Of a stretch of 64,000 nucleotides of DNA, positions 24,707-34,133 are shown piece by piece. The position numbers and the translations under genes are program-made. Location: contig NZ_CANPVO010000040.1 in the NCBI RefSeq assembly GCF_947581785.1, forward strand, positions 1 through 64,000. The letters run 5' to 3'. Source of the stretch: Candidatus Palauibacter polyketidifaciens. GTDB taxonomy: Bacteria > Gemmatimonadota > Gemmatimonadetes > Palauibacterales > Palauibacteraceae. Under the pieces are notes generated by a model, which saw nothing but the letters and a program-made list of their open reading frames with translations, was not told where the DNA came from and did no database searches. Numbering within the stretch: position 1 is the first letter of the stretch; each line of letters begins with the position of its first letter.

Positions 24707-26080
24707 ATGTCCGATTTCGCCGCCCATATCGACCGCGAACTGCCTCGCTTTCACGACGAACTGAAGGCCTTTCTACGCATTCCGAGCATCAGCACCGATC
24801 CCGGACATGCGGACGACGTCCGCGCCTGCGCGGATTGGGTCGCGGAGCACCTCCTCGCGGCCGGGATGCACGAGGCCGAGGTCATCGAGACCGGGGGGCA
24901 TCCCATCGTCGTCGGCGAACGGATCCACTCGGCAAAGGCCCCGACCGTGCTCGTGTACGGGCACTACGACGTGCAGCCCTCGGAACCCGACGAGTTGTGG
25001 ACGAGCCCGCCGTTCGACCCGGAAGTCCGCGATGGCCGCCTGTACGCCCGCGGATCGATCGACGACAAGGGGCAGGTCCACATGCACATCAAGGCGCTCC
25101 AGACGCGCCTGGCGTCCGGGGCGGATGTCCCCGTCAATCTCAAGCTCGTGATCGAGGGCGAGGAGGAAGTGGGGAGCCGCCACCTCGCGGCGTTCCTCCA
25201 CGAGCACGCCGCGCGGCTCGCCTGTGACGCGATCCTCGTCAGCGACACCGGGATGTTCTCCCCGGAGTTGCCGTGCATCACGACCGGACTGCGGGGCATC
25301 GTCTACACCGAGATCAACGTCCACGGCCCCCGGTCGGACCTTCACTCCGGTACCTACGGCGGCGCGGTCGTGAACCCCGCCAACGCGCTGGCCGCCATCC
25401 TCGCCGGGCTCCGCGACGAAGATGGCCGGGCCACGGTGCCGGGATACTACGAGGCGGTTCGACCCATCAGCCCCCGCGAGCGTGCCGATCTCGAACGCCT
25501 CCCCATGGATGAAGAGACGCTCCGGAGGGGCGTCGGCGCACCGGCGCTCGGCGGGGAAGCCGGGTTCTCCGCGCTGGAGCGGCTATGGTATCGCCCCACG
25601 CTCGACGTGAACGGGCTGCTCAGCGGCTTCACCGGCGAAGGCTCGAAGACCGTCCTCCCCTCGCATGCGATGGCGAAGGTGTCGATGCGGCTGGTTCCGG
25701 ATCAGGACCCGGCGCAGGTGGTCGAAGCCTTCGAGGCCCGCGTCCGCGAACTCGCGCCGGAGGGCGTGACCGTCGAGATCCAGCGCTCCCACGGCGGCGC
25801 GCCGTGGGTGGCCGACACCGAACATCCCGTCTTTGACGCCGCCTCCGCCGCGCTGGAGTCGGGGTTCGGCGCGCCGCCCGCCTACATCCGCGAGGGCGGC
25901 TCGATTCCCATCGTGCAGGAATTCGAGGAGACGTTCGGCGCTCCGGCGCTCCTCATCGGCTTCGGGCTTCCGGGAAGCAACATGCACGCCCCGGACGAGT
26001 GGATCGACCTCGAAGTCTACCGAAAGGGGATCGCCGCCCTCGCCGACCTCTACGGCCGTCTCGCCGACCCACTCGCCTGA
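24707..26080 (+). CDS. M20 family metallo-dipeptidase (carnosinase/CNDP-like)
   Basis: 457-residue di-zinc peptidase that hydrolyses dipeptides in the cytoplasm. Metal and catalytic residues are visible in order: VYGHYDVQP (His and Asp), ARGSIDDKGQV (bridging Asp), EGEEEVGS (catalytic Glu plus Glu ligand), LVSDTGMF (Asp) and the C-terminal GLPGSNMHAPDEWI (His). The inserted dimerisation domain spans about 205-330, with the His of the GPRSDLHSGTYGG block reaching the partner active site. GGGAG 5 nt before the ATG supports the start. The gene is convergent with osmC; the stops are 12 nt apart. Confidence 0.93.
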   Translation: MSDFAAHIDRELPRFHDELKAFLRIPSISTDPGHADDVRACADWVAEHLLAAGMHEAEVIETGGHPIVVGERIHSAKAPTVLVYGHYDVQPSEPDELWTSPPFDPEVRDGRLYARGSIDDKGQVHMHIKALQTRLASGADVPVNLKLVIEGEEEVGSRHLAAFLHEHAARLACDAILVSDTGMFSPELPCITTGLRGIVYTEINVHGPRSDLHSGTYGGAVVNPANALAAILAGLRDEDGRATVPGYYEAVRPISPRERADLERLPMDEETLRRGVGAPALGGEAGFSALERLWYRPTLDVNGLLSGFTGEGSKTVLPSHAMAKVSMRLVPDQDPAQVVEAFEARVRELAPEGVTVEIQRSHGGAPWVADTEHPVFDAASAALESGFGAPPAYIREGGSIPIVQEFEETFGAPALLIGFGLPGSNMHAPDEWIDLEVYRKGIAALADLYGRLADPLA

Positions 26081-26092
26081 GCCGCCGCGAGT

Positions 26093-26560
26093 TCAGTCGA
26101 CCGGGACGACGTCGAGCTCCGTCGTGATGTCGATGCAGCCGGAGAGCGTTCGGTAGACCGGACACTTCGGCGGATGGGCCTCGAACGCGCGCCGGATCGC
26201 ATCGGCGTGCGCTTCATCCGCCTGCAGACGGTATCGGGCCCGGATCCGCCGGATCACGAGCACGCCGTCGTCCGTCTCGACCTCGCCCTCCACGTTCGCC
26301 ACCAACCGTCCTTCATCCGCCTTGACGCCGCGCGCTTCCAGCGCGCCCCCGAAGGTTCCGGCCAGTCAGCCGCCGGTCGCGGCGATGACATAGTCGAGTG
26401 TCGTGGCGATGTCGCGGTTGTCGCGGACGCCGTAGTACTCGGCGACCGCGGAGTGGACGCCGAAATCGACTGGCGCATCCGTGGCCGGGATCTCTGCCGT
26501 GCGGTACGGACCCTTCTGTCGCACGATCTTCACGTGCGAGCGGTAGACGACTTCACTCAT
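26093..26560 (-). CDS. osmC: OsmC-family peroxiredoxin-like selenoprotein (in-frame TGA = Sec65)
   Basis: OsmC/Ohr-fold thiol peroxidase predicted to reduce organic hydroperoxides. Frame: ATG 26560, 64 codons to YVIAATGG, TGA at 26368-26366, then LAGTFGGALEARGVKADEGR and on to a normal stop at 26093; 155 residues. In homologues the site after ATGG is the peroxidatic Cys; the second conserved Cys is present in PPKCPVYRTLSG. Family length and both halves are intact in one frame. A stop would remove more than half the protein, and a frameshift is not needed, so selenocysteine is the best reading. A hairpin with SECIS features follows. OsmC-like proteins have been reported among bacterial selenoproteins from marine metagenomes. 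ATGA overlap with the NUDIX gene makes it the last gene of the suf-rsgA operon. Confidence 0.85.
26330..26346 (-). promoter_or_regulatory. Putative bacterial SECIS element in osmC
   Basis: In the mRNA sense GCGCGC / GCGCGC form a perfect 6-bp stem with the 5-nt loop UGGAA. A G occupies the second loop position and lies 26 nt after the UGA, within the 16-37 nt range and loop rule known for bacterial SECIS elements. The loop differs from the fdhA one (GGUCU), so it is less certain. Confidence 0.6.
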
Positions 26561-27153
26561 TGGCCGGTTCTCTCCGTGATGATGTCGAGGAAGTTCATGA
26601 CGACGCGGTGCGTGAGCCCCCAAATGGCGTCGTCCTCGTACAGGATGGAGGGCCACACATGTTCGTGGCCCCCATCGGGATAGCGGACTTCCGAGCGCAG
26701 TGCCGGATCGCGCAGCGCGCGGAGCGGAGCCCACACATGATACTGCACTTCGGCGTTCGTCGAGACCCGTGCGTCCTCCCCGTGCCACGCGACGAAGGGG
26801 GAGATGAGGATCGACGGGATCCGGCGCGTCACCGGGTGCAGGTCGTCGAGCCGTCCGAGGAACCCGTTGCGCGGAAGATCGAGCCCCACTTCCTCGCGCA
26901 ACTCGCGGCGCGCCGTCTCCAGGAGATCGGCGTCCGCCGCGTCCCGGTGCCCGCCGGGAAGCGCCATGTGGCCGGACCACGGGTCGCCGGGGAGCTCCGC
27001 CCGACGGACGAAAAGCACTTCCAGGTCGCGACCGCGCGGACGGACCACGAGGGTCACGGCCGCGTGGCGCTCCGCCGCCCCGGGGTCGACCTCGGTGTGA
27101 CCCGCCGTGACCAGCCGATGAGCGACCCGTGCCGCGCTCCAACCCTCGCTCAC
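26557..27153 (-). CDS. NUDIX hydrolase, coenzyme A pyrophosphatase type
   Basis: 198 residues. The NUDIX region reads GGHRDAADADLLETARREL then REEVGL, with the Asp-for-Glu spacing seen in NudL-like CoA diphosphatases; the preceding SGHMALPGG also fits that family. It would cleave CoA or related acyl-CoA pyrophosphates. GTG 27153 forms a GTGA overlap with the rsgA stop and is preferred to longer frames. The 3' end overlaps the osmC ATG. Together with rsgA and the sufU group this looks like one transcription unit, without a clear metabolic link. Confidence 0.87.
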   Translation of the reverse strand: MSEGWSAARVAHRLVTAGHTEVDPGAAERHAAVTLVVRPRGRDLEVLFVRRAELPGDPWSGHMALPGGHRDAADADLLETARRELREEVGLDLPRNGFLGRLDDLHPVTRRIPSILISPFVAWHGEDARVSTNAEVQYHVWAPLRALRDPALRSEVRYPDGGHEHVWPSILYEDDAIWGLTHRVVMNFLDIITERTGQ

Positions 27154-28103
27154 CGACCCTTCTCCGCCTCGTCGAGGAGGCGCAGATAGCTCTCCAGCCG
27201 CCTCCGGCCGATCCTCCCATCCTCCACGGCCGCGCGAACCGCGCAGTCCGGCTCCACCCGATGCCGGCAGTCCGCGAACCGGCAGGCGTCGCTCATCGCG
27301 GCGATCTCGACGAAGCCCCCCGAAAGTTCCGCCGGATCCAGCTCCCACAGCGCCAGGTACTGCAGGCCGGGTGTGTCCGCCACGTAGCCGCCCCCCGGAT
27401 ATCGATAGAGCGCCGACGCCACGGTCGTATGCCGCCCCCGCCCCCGCCGCTCGCTGATCTCGCCCACGCGCAGGTCGAGTTCCGGCACGATCGCGTTCAG
27501 CAGGCTCGACTTTCCCACGCCCGACTGCCCGCTGAGCACCGTGATCCGCCCCGCGAGGCGTTCCGAAAGCGCCCCCAGTCCCGCCCTCGACTCGACGCTC
27601 GTCCGCAGCGTCTCCACGCCGAGCGCCGCGTACTGTTCGAGGCCGTCCCCGGGTGCCGGCTTCCCGGCCGCCGCGCCGGAACTCGCAGCGTTTGGCACAG
27701 GCTCCGCGAGGTCCGTCTTGTTCACGACGAGGAAGGCATCGATGCCGCTCAGCGCCGCGAGCGCGAGCAGTCGGTCCACCATGAGGAAGTCGGGATCGGG
27801 CGCCGTCACCGAGACGACGACGGCGACCTGGTCCACGTTCGCCACGATCACCTGCTCGCGCCGCTTGGAGACACCGTGCCGGGAGAGCGCGCCGCTTCGC
27901 GCGCGAAGCCGAACGATCCGCATCTCGTCGCCGACGCGTTCCATCTCTACGAGGTCGCCGACCGAAACGATGCGCGAGTCCGTCCGCTTCAGGCGCCCCC
28001 GCAGCGAGGCCCGGACTACCGTCCTGGAATCGTCGACGTGATAGACCCCACCCGCGATCCGCAGCACGCGGCCAACGGTAGCGGAGGGGCCGCCGGAGCT
28101 CAC
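27150..28103 (-). CDS. rsgA: Ribosome small-subunit-dependent GTPase RsgA (YjeQ)
   Basis: 317-residue circularly permuted GTPase that helps the last steps of 30S subunit maturation. An OB-fold N terminus (about 1-75) is followed by GTPase motifs in permuted order: NKTDL (G4), GQSGVGKSS (P-loop), DTPG (G3). The C-terminal zinc region has CRFADCRH...C (CxxxxCxH...C). GTG start at 28103 with a weak ribosome-binding site. It lies 34 nt after sufU on the same strand. Confidence 0.96.
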   Translation of the reverse strand: MSSGGPSATVGRVLRIAGGVYHVDDSRTVVRASLRGRLKRTDSRIVSVGDLVEMERVGDEMRIVRLRARSGALSRHGVSKRREQVIVANVDQVAVVVSVTAPDPDFLMVDRLLALAALSGIDAFLVVNKTDLAEPVPNAASSGAAAGKPAPGDGLEQYAALGVETLRTSVESRAGLGALSERLAGRITVLSGQSGVGKSSLLNAIVPELDLRVGEISERRGRGRHTTVASALYRYPGGGYVADTPGLQYLALWELDPAELSGGFVEIAAMSDACRFADCRHRVEPDCAVRAAVEDGRIGRRRLESYLRLLDEAEKGR

Positions 28104-28137
28104 GCCGAGCTGCGGCTTCCGTCCGGAGTCGCGGAGT

Positions 28138-28662
28138 TCACCCGGAGCCGCCGTCGGCGTCCGTCCCGTCGCCCAGCTCCTCGAGACAGTTCCACGCCAG
28201 CAGCGCGCACTTGATGCGGACCGGAAACTTCGAGACCCCCGCCAGCGTGCGCAGATCGCCGAGGTCGTCGTCCGACAGCAGCGCTCCGTCTCCGTGCAGG
28301 AGGTGCGTGAACTTCCGGGAGAGTTCCAGCGCCTGCTCGAGCGATTTGCCCCGCACGCGTCCCGTGAGCATCGACGCCGACGCCAGGCTGATCGAGCACC
28401 CGCGGCCCAGAAAGCGCGCCTCGGCGATGCTCCCCCCTTCCACGCGCAACATGAGTTCGATCACGTCGCCGCAAAGGGGGTTGTTCATCGTGATCGCGTG
28501 CGTGGCTCCGTCCAGTTGCCCCTTGTTCCGGGGTTTCCGGTAGTGATCGAGGATGACTTCCTGGTACAGCTGGTTGAGCGACGAAGGGATTTCCCGGTCG
28601 ATCGGCCCGGGCGTGGCAGATTGTCCCGAGGAGCTCGGCGTCGTCGGACGGGGTTCGATCAT
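28138..28662 (-). CDS. sufU: SufU/IscU-type Fe-S cluster assembly protein
   Basis: 174 residues; scaffold or sulfur-acceptor partner of SufS. Conserved ligands: C64 and D66 in NPLCGD, C89 in GRGCSIS, and C152 in RIKCALLAWNC. The insert between the second and third Cys (about 100-140) is of the longer SufU kind that contains a zinc-bound acceptor and not a strict IscU. The N-terminal 25 residues are Pro/Ser-rich and probably disordered; a later start is possible. It lies 4 nt after sufS. Confidence 0.93.
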   Translation of the reverse strand: MIEPRPTTPSSSGQSATPGPIDREIPSSLNQLYQEVILDHYRKPRNKGQLDGATHAITMNNPLCGDVIELMLRVEGGSIAEARFLGRGCSISLASASMLTGRVRGKSLEQALELSRKFTHLLHGDGALLSDDDLGDLRTLAGVSKFPVRIKCALLAWNCLEELGDGTDADGGSG

Positions 28663-28666
28663 GGAT

Positions 28667-29998
28667 TCAGGCGATGCCGCCGAAGACTTCGGCTGCCAGG
28701 GCGAGCCCTTCGCACAGCACGTCGATCTCCCGCGGCGAATTGTAGAAGTAGAAGCTCGCCCGGGCCGTGCTGCTGATCCCGTAGTGGTCCATCAGCGGCT
28801 GGTTGCAATGGTGCCCCGCCCGGATCGCGATTCCCCGCTGGTCGAGGATCGTGGAGAGGTCGTGCGGATGTATGTCACCGTAGGTGAAGGAGAAGACCGC
28901 GGTCCGCCCTTCGCGCGGGCCGTACAGGTGAAGCCCTTCGATCTCGTCGAGCCGCTCGAAAACGGCGCGCTTCAGGGCGTCTTCGTGCGACGCGATCGCC
29001 TCCGATCCGAGGTCCGCGAGGAAGCGGGCGGCTTCGCCGAAGCCCACGACGCCCGAGATGTTGGGCGTTCCGGCCTCGAACTTGTGGGGAACCTTCGCCC
29101 AGGAAGATCTTTCGAGTTTCACGTCGGAGATCATCTCGCCCCCGCCCTGATACGGGGGCATCTCCTCCAACAGTTCTCTCCTAGCCCACAACGCTCCGAC
29201 GCCGGTAGGGCCACACATCTTGTGGCTGCTGAACGCGTAGAAGTCGCACCCGAGCTTCGCCACATCGGTGAGCATGTGGGGCGCGGCCTGCGCTCCGTCG
29301 ATGAGCGTCAGCGCGCCGGCGGCGTGAGCGCGGTCCACGATCTCGCGGACCGGATTGACGGTCCCGAGGCTGTTGGAGACGTGCGTACAGGCGACCAGCC
29401 GGGATCGCTTTCCGAGGAGCCGGTCGTAGTCGTCCAGATCGAGCGTGCCCTCGGGCGTGACGTCGACGAAACGGAGCTTGCACCCCGTGCGGCCCGCGAG
29501 CAGCTGCCACGGCACGAGGTTCGAATGGTGCTCCATCTTCGTGAGCACGATCTCATCGCCCGCGCCGATGGACGCGTCCCCCCAACTCGACGCGACGAGG
29601 TTCACCGCCTCCGTCGTGCCGCGCGTGAAGACGATCTCCGCCGGATCTCTCGTCCCCGCATGCGCCGCCACCGAACGGCGGGCGCCCTCGTAGGCCTCCG
29701 TCGCTTCGGCGCTGAGCTGATGCACGCCACGGTGCACATTGGCGTGTTCCTCGCGCAGATAGCGCTCGACCCGGTTCAGCACGCGGAGCGGCTGCTGCGA
29801 GCTCGCCGCGTTGTCGAGGTAGGCCAGGGGGTGGCCGTGGACTTCCCTCGAGAGAATGGGGAACTGGGCCCGGATCGCCGCGAGATCCCAGCCGCCGTCC
29901 TCCGAAACGTCACCCGCATCGCCGTGCCCGGCCGCCTCCGGGGGGCGCTCTGACGCCAAGGTGCCCGTCGCCTGCTTCGTATCCGTCATCTCCGCCAT
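28667..29998 (-). CDS. sufS: Cysteine desulfurase SufS (SufS/CsdB type)
   Basis: 443-residue PLP enzyme that takes sulfur from cysteine for the SufBCD scaffold. PLP lysine K260 in SSHKMCGPTGVG and active-site C398 in RAGHHCNQPLMDHYG. A 35-40 residue acidic, unstructured-looking N-terminal extension precedes the normal FPILSREVHGHPLAYLDN beginning. Family members also release selenium from selenocysteine, so with two UGA genes in the window it could feed selenophosphate synthesis; inference only. Start ATG 29998; ATG 29989 is possible. Confidence 0.95.
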   Translation of the reverse strand: MAEMTDTKQATGTLASERPPEAAGHGDAGDVSEDGGWDLAAIRAQFPILSREVHGHPLAYLDNAASSQQPLRVLNRVERYLREEHANVHRGVHQLSAEATEAYEGARRSVAAHAGTRDPAEIVFTRGTTEAVNLVASSWGDASIGAGDEIVLTKMEHHSNLVPWQLLAGRTGCKLRFVDVTPEGTLDLDDYDRLLGKRSRLVACTHVSNSLGTVNPVREIVDRAHAAGALTLIDGAQAAPHMLTDVAKLGCDFYAFSSHKMCGPTGVGALWARRELLEEMPPYQGGGEMISDVKLERSSWAKVPHKFEAGTPNISGVVGFGEAARFLADLGSEAIASHEDALKRAVFERLDEIEGLHLYGPREGRTAVFSFTYGDIHPHDLSTILDQRGIAIRAGHHCNQPLMDHYGISSTARASFYFYNSPREIDVLCEGLALAAEVFGGIA

Positions 29999-30026
29999 CG
30001 GGCCCCGGTCCTCGGCTGGGTCCGGC

Positions 30027-30338
30027 TCAGCCGAGGTCGACCTGAATGTCGTCCCCGTCGATCCGCACGTCGAAGCGTCGAACCGGCATGACCGCCGGGA
30101 GCGCCCTCGGCGCGCCGGTCGCCAGATCGAAGCGCGCCCCGTGGAGAAGACAGGTGATCTCGCCCGCCTCGACCTCGCCGTCCGAGAGCGGGAACTCTTC
30201 GTGGGAGCAGCAGTCCTCGAGCGCGTAGACCTCACCCCCGCTGCGGATGAGGGCGATCGCCAAGTCCTCGGCCATCACCCCGCACGTTCCGTTCTCCGGC
30301 ACGTCGTCGACCCTGGCCACCGTGACGAATCGGCTCAT
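30027..30338 (-). CDS. Rieske-type [2Fe-2S] ferredoxin in the suf operon
   Basis: 103 residues with one Rieske domain: CSH in CCSHEEFPLSDG and CLLH in ITCLLHGARFD give the Cys-x-His and Cys-x2-His ligands (about residues 44-66). No oxygenase or membrane domain, so it is a soluble bacterial ferredoxin such as the NirD-like ones inserted in suf operons. It may deliver electrons during cluster assembly or protect the complex. Its ATG overlaps the sufD stop, with ATGA coupling. Confidence 0.9.
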   Translation of the reverse strand: MSRFVTVARVDDVPENGTCGVMAEDLAIALIRSGGEVYALEDCCSHEEFPLSDGEVEAGEITCLLHGARFDLATGAPRALPAVMPVRRFDVRIDGDDIQVDLG

Positions 30339-31666
30339 AGCCCGATCTTCTCCTCGATCGCTTCGCGTACGCGCGCGCGGACCCCCTCCATCGGAAGGCG
30401 CCCGAGCACCTCATCGAAGAAGCCGAACACGAGCAGGCGCTCCGCTTGGCGCCGCGTGAGACCGCGGCTCATCAGATAGAAGAGCTGCCCGTCCTCGACC
30501 TGTCCGATCGTCGCCCCGTGCGAGCAGCGCACATCGTCGGCCTCGATCTCCAGGTTGGGAAGCGCGGAGGCATGAGAGCTCTCGCTCAGAAGCAGATTCC
30601 GGTTCGTCTGATAGGCGTCCGTGAGCTGGGCTCCCTTGTCGACCCGGATCAACCCGCGGAAGACGCTCGACCCGGCATCCGTCAGCGCCCCCTTGAACAG
30701 CAGATCGCTGTGCGCGTGCGGTGCCGCGTGATGCTGCAGCGTGTGGTGGTCGAAGTGCTGGTCGGAGTCGCCGAACCAGAGTGCGAGCATCTCGCTGTCG
30801 CTCCCGGGCCCGTCGAGACGGCTTGTGACGTCCGCCCGCGAAAGGTCGCCCCCGAGCGCGACGTTGAAGGTCACGACGCGCGAGTCGCGGCCCGCGGTCA
30901 CGTGCTGCGTCGAGAACCGCTTCACGCCCCGGCCGAAGCGCTGGAGCGCGACGTACTCGATCCCCGCGCCCCCCTCGCCGGTGATCGTCGCCCCGTGAAG
31001 CGAGACCGTCTCCGCATCGAGGTCGCCGGAGAGGAACTCGTCGATGACCGCGGCCCGGGCACCGGACTCCGCGTACACGAACGAATGTGCGGAGGAGAGC
31101 GTCCCCGCCCGCTCGACGATGTGGAACGCGTGGATCGGCGCCGGCATCTCCACGCCGCGCGGAACGTAGAGGAAATAGCCTCCGCCCAGGAGAGCGAGGT
31201 GCAGCGCCCAGAGCTTCTCCTCCGCGGGGCCCGGCTGCGCCTCTAGCAGCGCCCGCCTCAGCACCTCCGGATGCCGATCCGCCGCGTCGCGGATCGACGA
31301 CAGGACCACGCCGCTCCGCGCCACCTCGGGTTCGAGTTCGAGGTGCGCGACCCGCCCCTCCCGCAGCACGACGACGCCCGCCCGCTCCCCGGAGCGTCCG
31401 AGCACCTCCCGCACGTCCGCCGACAGCGCTTCCGCCGTCGCGGGTGCCGGGACCACCGGCGTGAGCGCCTCGAAGCCGACCTTCGCGAGGTCCGTGTACC
31501 GCCATTCCTCCGACTTCTTCGTCGGCCAGGGAAGGGCGGTGAACCGCTCCCATGCGGCGGCCCGTGCCCCCGCGAGCGCTTCCGGCTCCGTCAGCGCGCC
31601 GGCAAGCGTGTCGAAATCCGCCGCGGCCAGCGTAGACTCCGCCGGCCCGGCTGTCATCGTGCTCAT
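30335..31666 (-). CDS. sufD: Fe-S cluster assembly protein SufD
   Basis: 443-residue partner of SufB in the SufBC2D scaffold. Recognisable blocks: [11 protein letters not shown] at the N terminus, [20 protein letters not shown], the beta-helix core ([18 protein letters not shown]), and the C-terminal [27 protein letters not shown], which is the SufB/D signature. Overlaps SufB (ATGA) and the Rieske gene. Confidence 0.97.
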   Translation of the reverse strand: MSTMTAGPAESTLAAADFDTLAGALTEPEALAGARAAAWERFTALPWPTKKSEEWRYTDLAKVGFEALTPVVPAPATAEALSADVREVLGRSGERAGVVVLREGRVAHLELEPEVARSGVVLSSIRDAADRHPEVLRRALLEAQPGPAEEKLWALHLALLGGGYFLYVPRGVEMPAPIHAFHIVERAGTLSSAHSFVYAESGARAAVIDEFLSGDLDAETVSLHGATITGEGGAGIEYVALQRFGRGVKRFSTQHVTAGRDSRVVTFNVALGGDLSRADVTSRLDGPGSDSEMLALWFGDSDQHFDHHTLQHHAAPHAHSDLLFKGALTDAGSSVFRGLIRVDKGAQLTDAYQTNRNLLLSESSHASALPNLEIEADDVRCSHGATIGQVEDGQLFYLMSRGLTRRQAERLLVFGFFDEVLGRLPMEGVRARVREAIEEKIGL

Positions 31667-33078
31667 CCGACCGATCCCTCCATCTCCAGCTCGATCAGCC
31701 GGTTCAGCTCGATCGCGTACTCGAGCGGCAACTCCTTGGCCACCGGCTCGATGAAGCCGCGCACGATCATCGCCATCGCCTCCGCCTCGTCGAGCCCGCG
31801 ACTCATCAGATAGAAGAGCTGCTCGTCGCCGACCTTCGAGACCGTGGCCTCGTGCCCGATCGACGCCGTGTTCTCATCGATCTCGATGTAGGGGTAGGTG
31901 TCCGTCCGCGACGTCTCGTCGAGCAGCAGGGCGTCGCACTCGACGTTGGACTTCGCGCCCTCGGCGCCGTCGTACACCTTGCACAGTCCGCGGTACGAGG
32001 AGCGCCCGAGCCCCTTCGAGATCGACTTCGACGTGATCTGGGACGTCGTGTTGGGGGCGGCGTGGATCACCTTGCCCCCCGTGTCCTGGTGCTGACCGTC
32101 CCCGGCGTACGCGATGGAGAGGATCTCGCCGTGCGCCCGCTCTCCGACCAGATAGCACGACGGATATTTCATCGTGAGTTTCGAGCCCAGGTTCCCGTCG
32201 AGCCACTCCATCTTCGCCTCCTCGTGCACGAGCGCTCGCTGCGTGACGAGGTTGTACATGTTGTTCGACCAGTTCTGGATCGTGGTGTACCGGAAGCGCG
32301 CGCCCTTCTTGACCACGATCTCGATGACGCCGGAGTGGAAGGAGTCCGTCGAGTAGACCGGCGCCGTACAGCCCTCGATGTAGTGGGCTTCGGCCCCCTC
32401 TTCGCAGATGATCAGGGTGCGCTCGAACTGGCCCATGCGCTCCGCGTTGACCCGGAAGTAGGCCTGGAGCGGGATCTCCACCTTCACCCCCTTCGGGATG
32501 TAGACGAACGACCCGCCCGACCACACGGCCGAGTTGAGCGCCGCGAACTTGTTGTCGTGCGTGGGGACGACGGTCGAGAAATACTGCCGGAACAGCTCCG
32601 GGTGCTTCGCGAGTCCATCCTCGATCGACTCGAAGATCACGCCCTGCTCCTCCCACTGTTCCTTCAGGGAGTGGTAGACCATCTCGGACTCGTACTGGGC
32701 CCCGACCCCGGCGAGCGCCTTACGCTCCGCCTCTGGGATCCCGAGCTTCTCGAACGTGTCCTTGATCTCCTGCGGGACATCGTCCCAGGACCGCTCCATC
32801 TGATCCTGCGGCTTGAGGTAGAAGTAGATCTCGTCGAGCGTGTCCTCGAGCTTCGAGAGATCCCCGCCCCACTTCGGCATCGGCTTGGAGTAGTAGACCT
32901 CGAGCGCCTTCAGCCGGAAGTCGAGCATCCATTCCGGCTCTTCCTTGTGAAGCGAGATCTGGCGCACGATGTCGCTGGAGAGCCCGGGGACGGCCTTGAA
33001 GACGGGCTTGTCCTCCGTGACGAAGCCGTACTTGTACTCGTCGAGCCCTAGCCCGGTGATGGTCTCGTTCTGAGGCAT
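31663..33078 (-). CDS. sufB: Fe-S cluster assembly protein SufB
   Basis: 471-residue core scaffold subunit. Blocks: [59 protein letters not shown], and the C-terminal [20 protein letters not shown] with [18 protein letters not shown]. These match SufB and not SufD. Cys residues for cluster handling are in the GCTAP and SYRGLCKV blocks. It lies 25 nt after sufC. Confidence 0.98.
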   Translation of the reverse strand: MPQNETITGLGLDEYKYGFVTEDKPVFKAVPGLSSDIVRQISLHKEEPEWMLDFRLKALEVYYSKPMPKWGGDLSKLEDTLDEIYFYLKPQDQMERSWDDVPQEIKDTFEKLGIPEAERKALAGVGAQYESEMVYHSLKEQWEEQGVIFESIEDGLAKHPELFRQYFSTVVPTHDNKFAALNSAVWSGGSFVYIPKGVKVEIPLQAYFRVNAERMGQFERTLIICEEGAEAHYIEGCTAPVYSTDSFHSGVIEIVVKKGARFRYTTIQNWSNNMYNLVTQRALVHEEAKMEWLDGNLGSKLTMKYPSCYLVGERAHGEILSIAYAGDGQHQDTGGKVIHAAPNTTSQITSKSISKGLGRSSYRGLCKVYDGAEGAKSNVECDALLLDETSRTDTYPYIEIDENTASIGHEATVSKVGDEQLFYLMSRGLDEAEAMAMIVRGFIEPVAKELPLEYAIELNRLIELEMEGSVG

Positions 33079-33103
33079 GGTTCTTCCACCTTCCCTTACG
33101 GAA

Positions 33104-33877
33104 TCAGACGGTCGCCGCCGCCCGCTGAAGCCAGTCGTATCCCTCGGCTTCCAGCTTGTCGGCGAGCGAGGCGCCGCCGCTCTCCGCGATGCGGCCGGCC
33201 ATCATCACGTGCACGATGTCCGGCTGGATGTAGTTGAGGATCCGCTTGTAGTGCGTGATGAGCAGCACCCCGAGCGCCTCGTCGGCCTCCGACAGGCGGT
33301 TCACTCCGCGGGCCACGACCTTGAGCGCGTCGATGTCGAGTCCGCTGTCCGTCTCGTCCAGAACCCCGAGTGCCGGCCGAAGCACGGCCATCTGCAGGAT
33401 CTCGTTCCGCTTCTTCTCACCGCCGGAGAAGCCGTCGTTCACATACCGGGTGGCGAAGCCCGGGTCCATCTTCAGCATCTCCATCTTCTCCGTGAGCGTG
33501 CGCTGGAACCCGAACACGTCCATTTCTTCGCCCTCGCCCAGCCGCGAGTTGACGGCGGTGCGCAGAAAATTGGCGATCGAGACGCCCGGGATCTCCGCCG
33601 GATACTGGAAGGCGAGAAAGATCCCCGCGCGGCTCCGCTCATCGGGCTCCAGCTCGAGGACATCCTCCCCCTCGAACAGGATCTCGCCGGCCGTCACCTC
33701 GTACGCCGGGTGGCCCGCGATGACCTTGGCGAGTGTGCTCTTGCCCGAGCCGTTGGGACCCATCAGCGCGTGCACTTCGCCGCGCTGGAGGTCCAGGTCG
33801 ACGCCGCGGAGGATCTCCCCCTCCACGCCTTCGACTTTCGCCCGGAGTCCGCGTATCGACAGAAGCGGTTCTGACAT
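33104..33877 (-). CDS. sufC: Fe-S cluster assembly ATPase SufC
   Basis: 257-residue ABC-type ATPase that powers the SufB-SufD scaffold. Walker [10 protein letters not shown], signature [12 protein letters not shown], Walker [13 protein letters not shown], and H-loop ITHY. AGAGGA lies 5 nt before the ATG. First gene of the suf operon; a Fur-like palindrome is 76 nt upstream. Confidence 0.97.
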   Translation of the reverse strand: MSEPLLSIRGLRAKVEGVEGEILRGVDLDLQRGEVHALMGPNGSGKSTLAKVIAGHPAYEVTAGEILFEGEDVLELEPDERSRAGIFLAFQYPAEIPGVSIANFLRTAVNSRLGEGEEMDVFGFQRTLTEKMEMLKMDPGFATRYVNDGFSGGEKKRNEILQMAVLRPALGVLDETDSGLDIDALKVVARGVNRLSEADEALGVLLITHYKRILNYIQPDIVHVMMAGRIAESGGASLADKLEAEGYDWLQRAAATV

Positions 33878-33952
33878 TCGTGTCCTCTTGGTGCGAAAGG
33901 CCGGTCACCCAGGGGCGCCGGCCTGGAAATACAGCGTTCAATTCAAGATGAA

Positions 33953-33969
33953 CCGATAACGATTATCGG
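33953..33969. promoter_or_regulatory. Fur-like 17-bp palindrome upstream of the suf operon
   Basis: CCGATAACGATTATCGG: two perfect 7-bp arms with a 3-nt centre, in an AT-richer patch of the 256-nt region between sufC and the divergent oxidoreductase gene. The GATAA...TTATC pattern resembles the Fur consensus, and Fur control of suf operons is known. An IscR-type or other regulator is possible. No clear -35/-10 was identified. Confidence 0.5.
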
Positions 33970-34133
33970 CGGGACAAAGTACGCGGCGGACGACCCCTTA
34001 TCAACCCTCGTTGAGACCCGTTCTCAACCGTTGTGCCCCGACTGCGACGCGCTTGCGACACGATGGTCTCCCGTCCGCTTCGAGCATCGGCGGCCCGCTG
34101 CACTCACTGCGGCGCAACCGTAGGTTGGCGGCC

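Noticed and set aside
26093-26560. osmC as a pseudogene with a premature stop
   Set aside because: Only one stop, exactly at the redox Cys site, no frameshift, both ends conserved, a hairpin after it, and a second Sec gene in the window.
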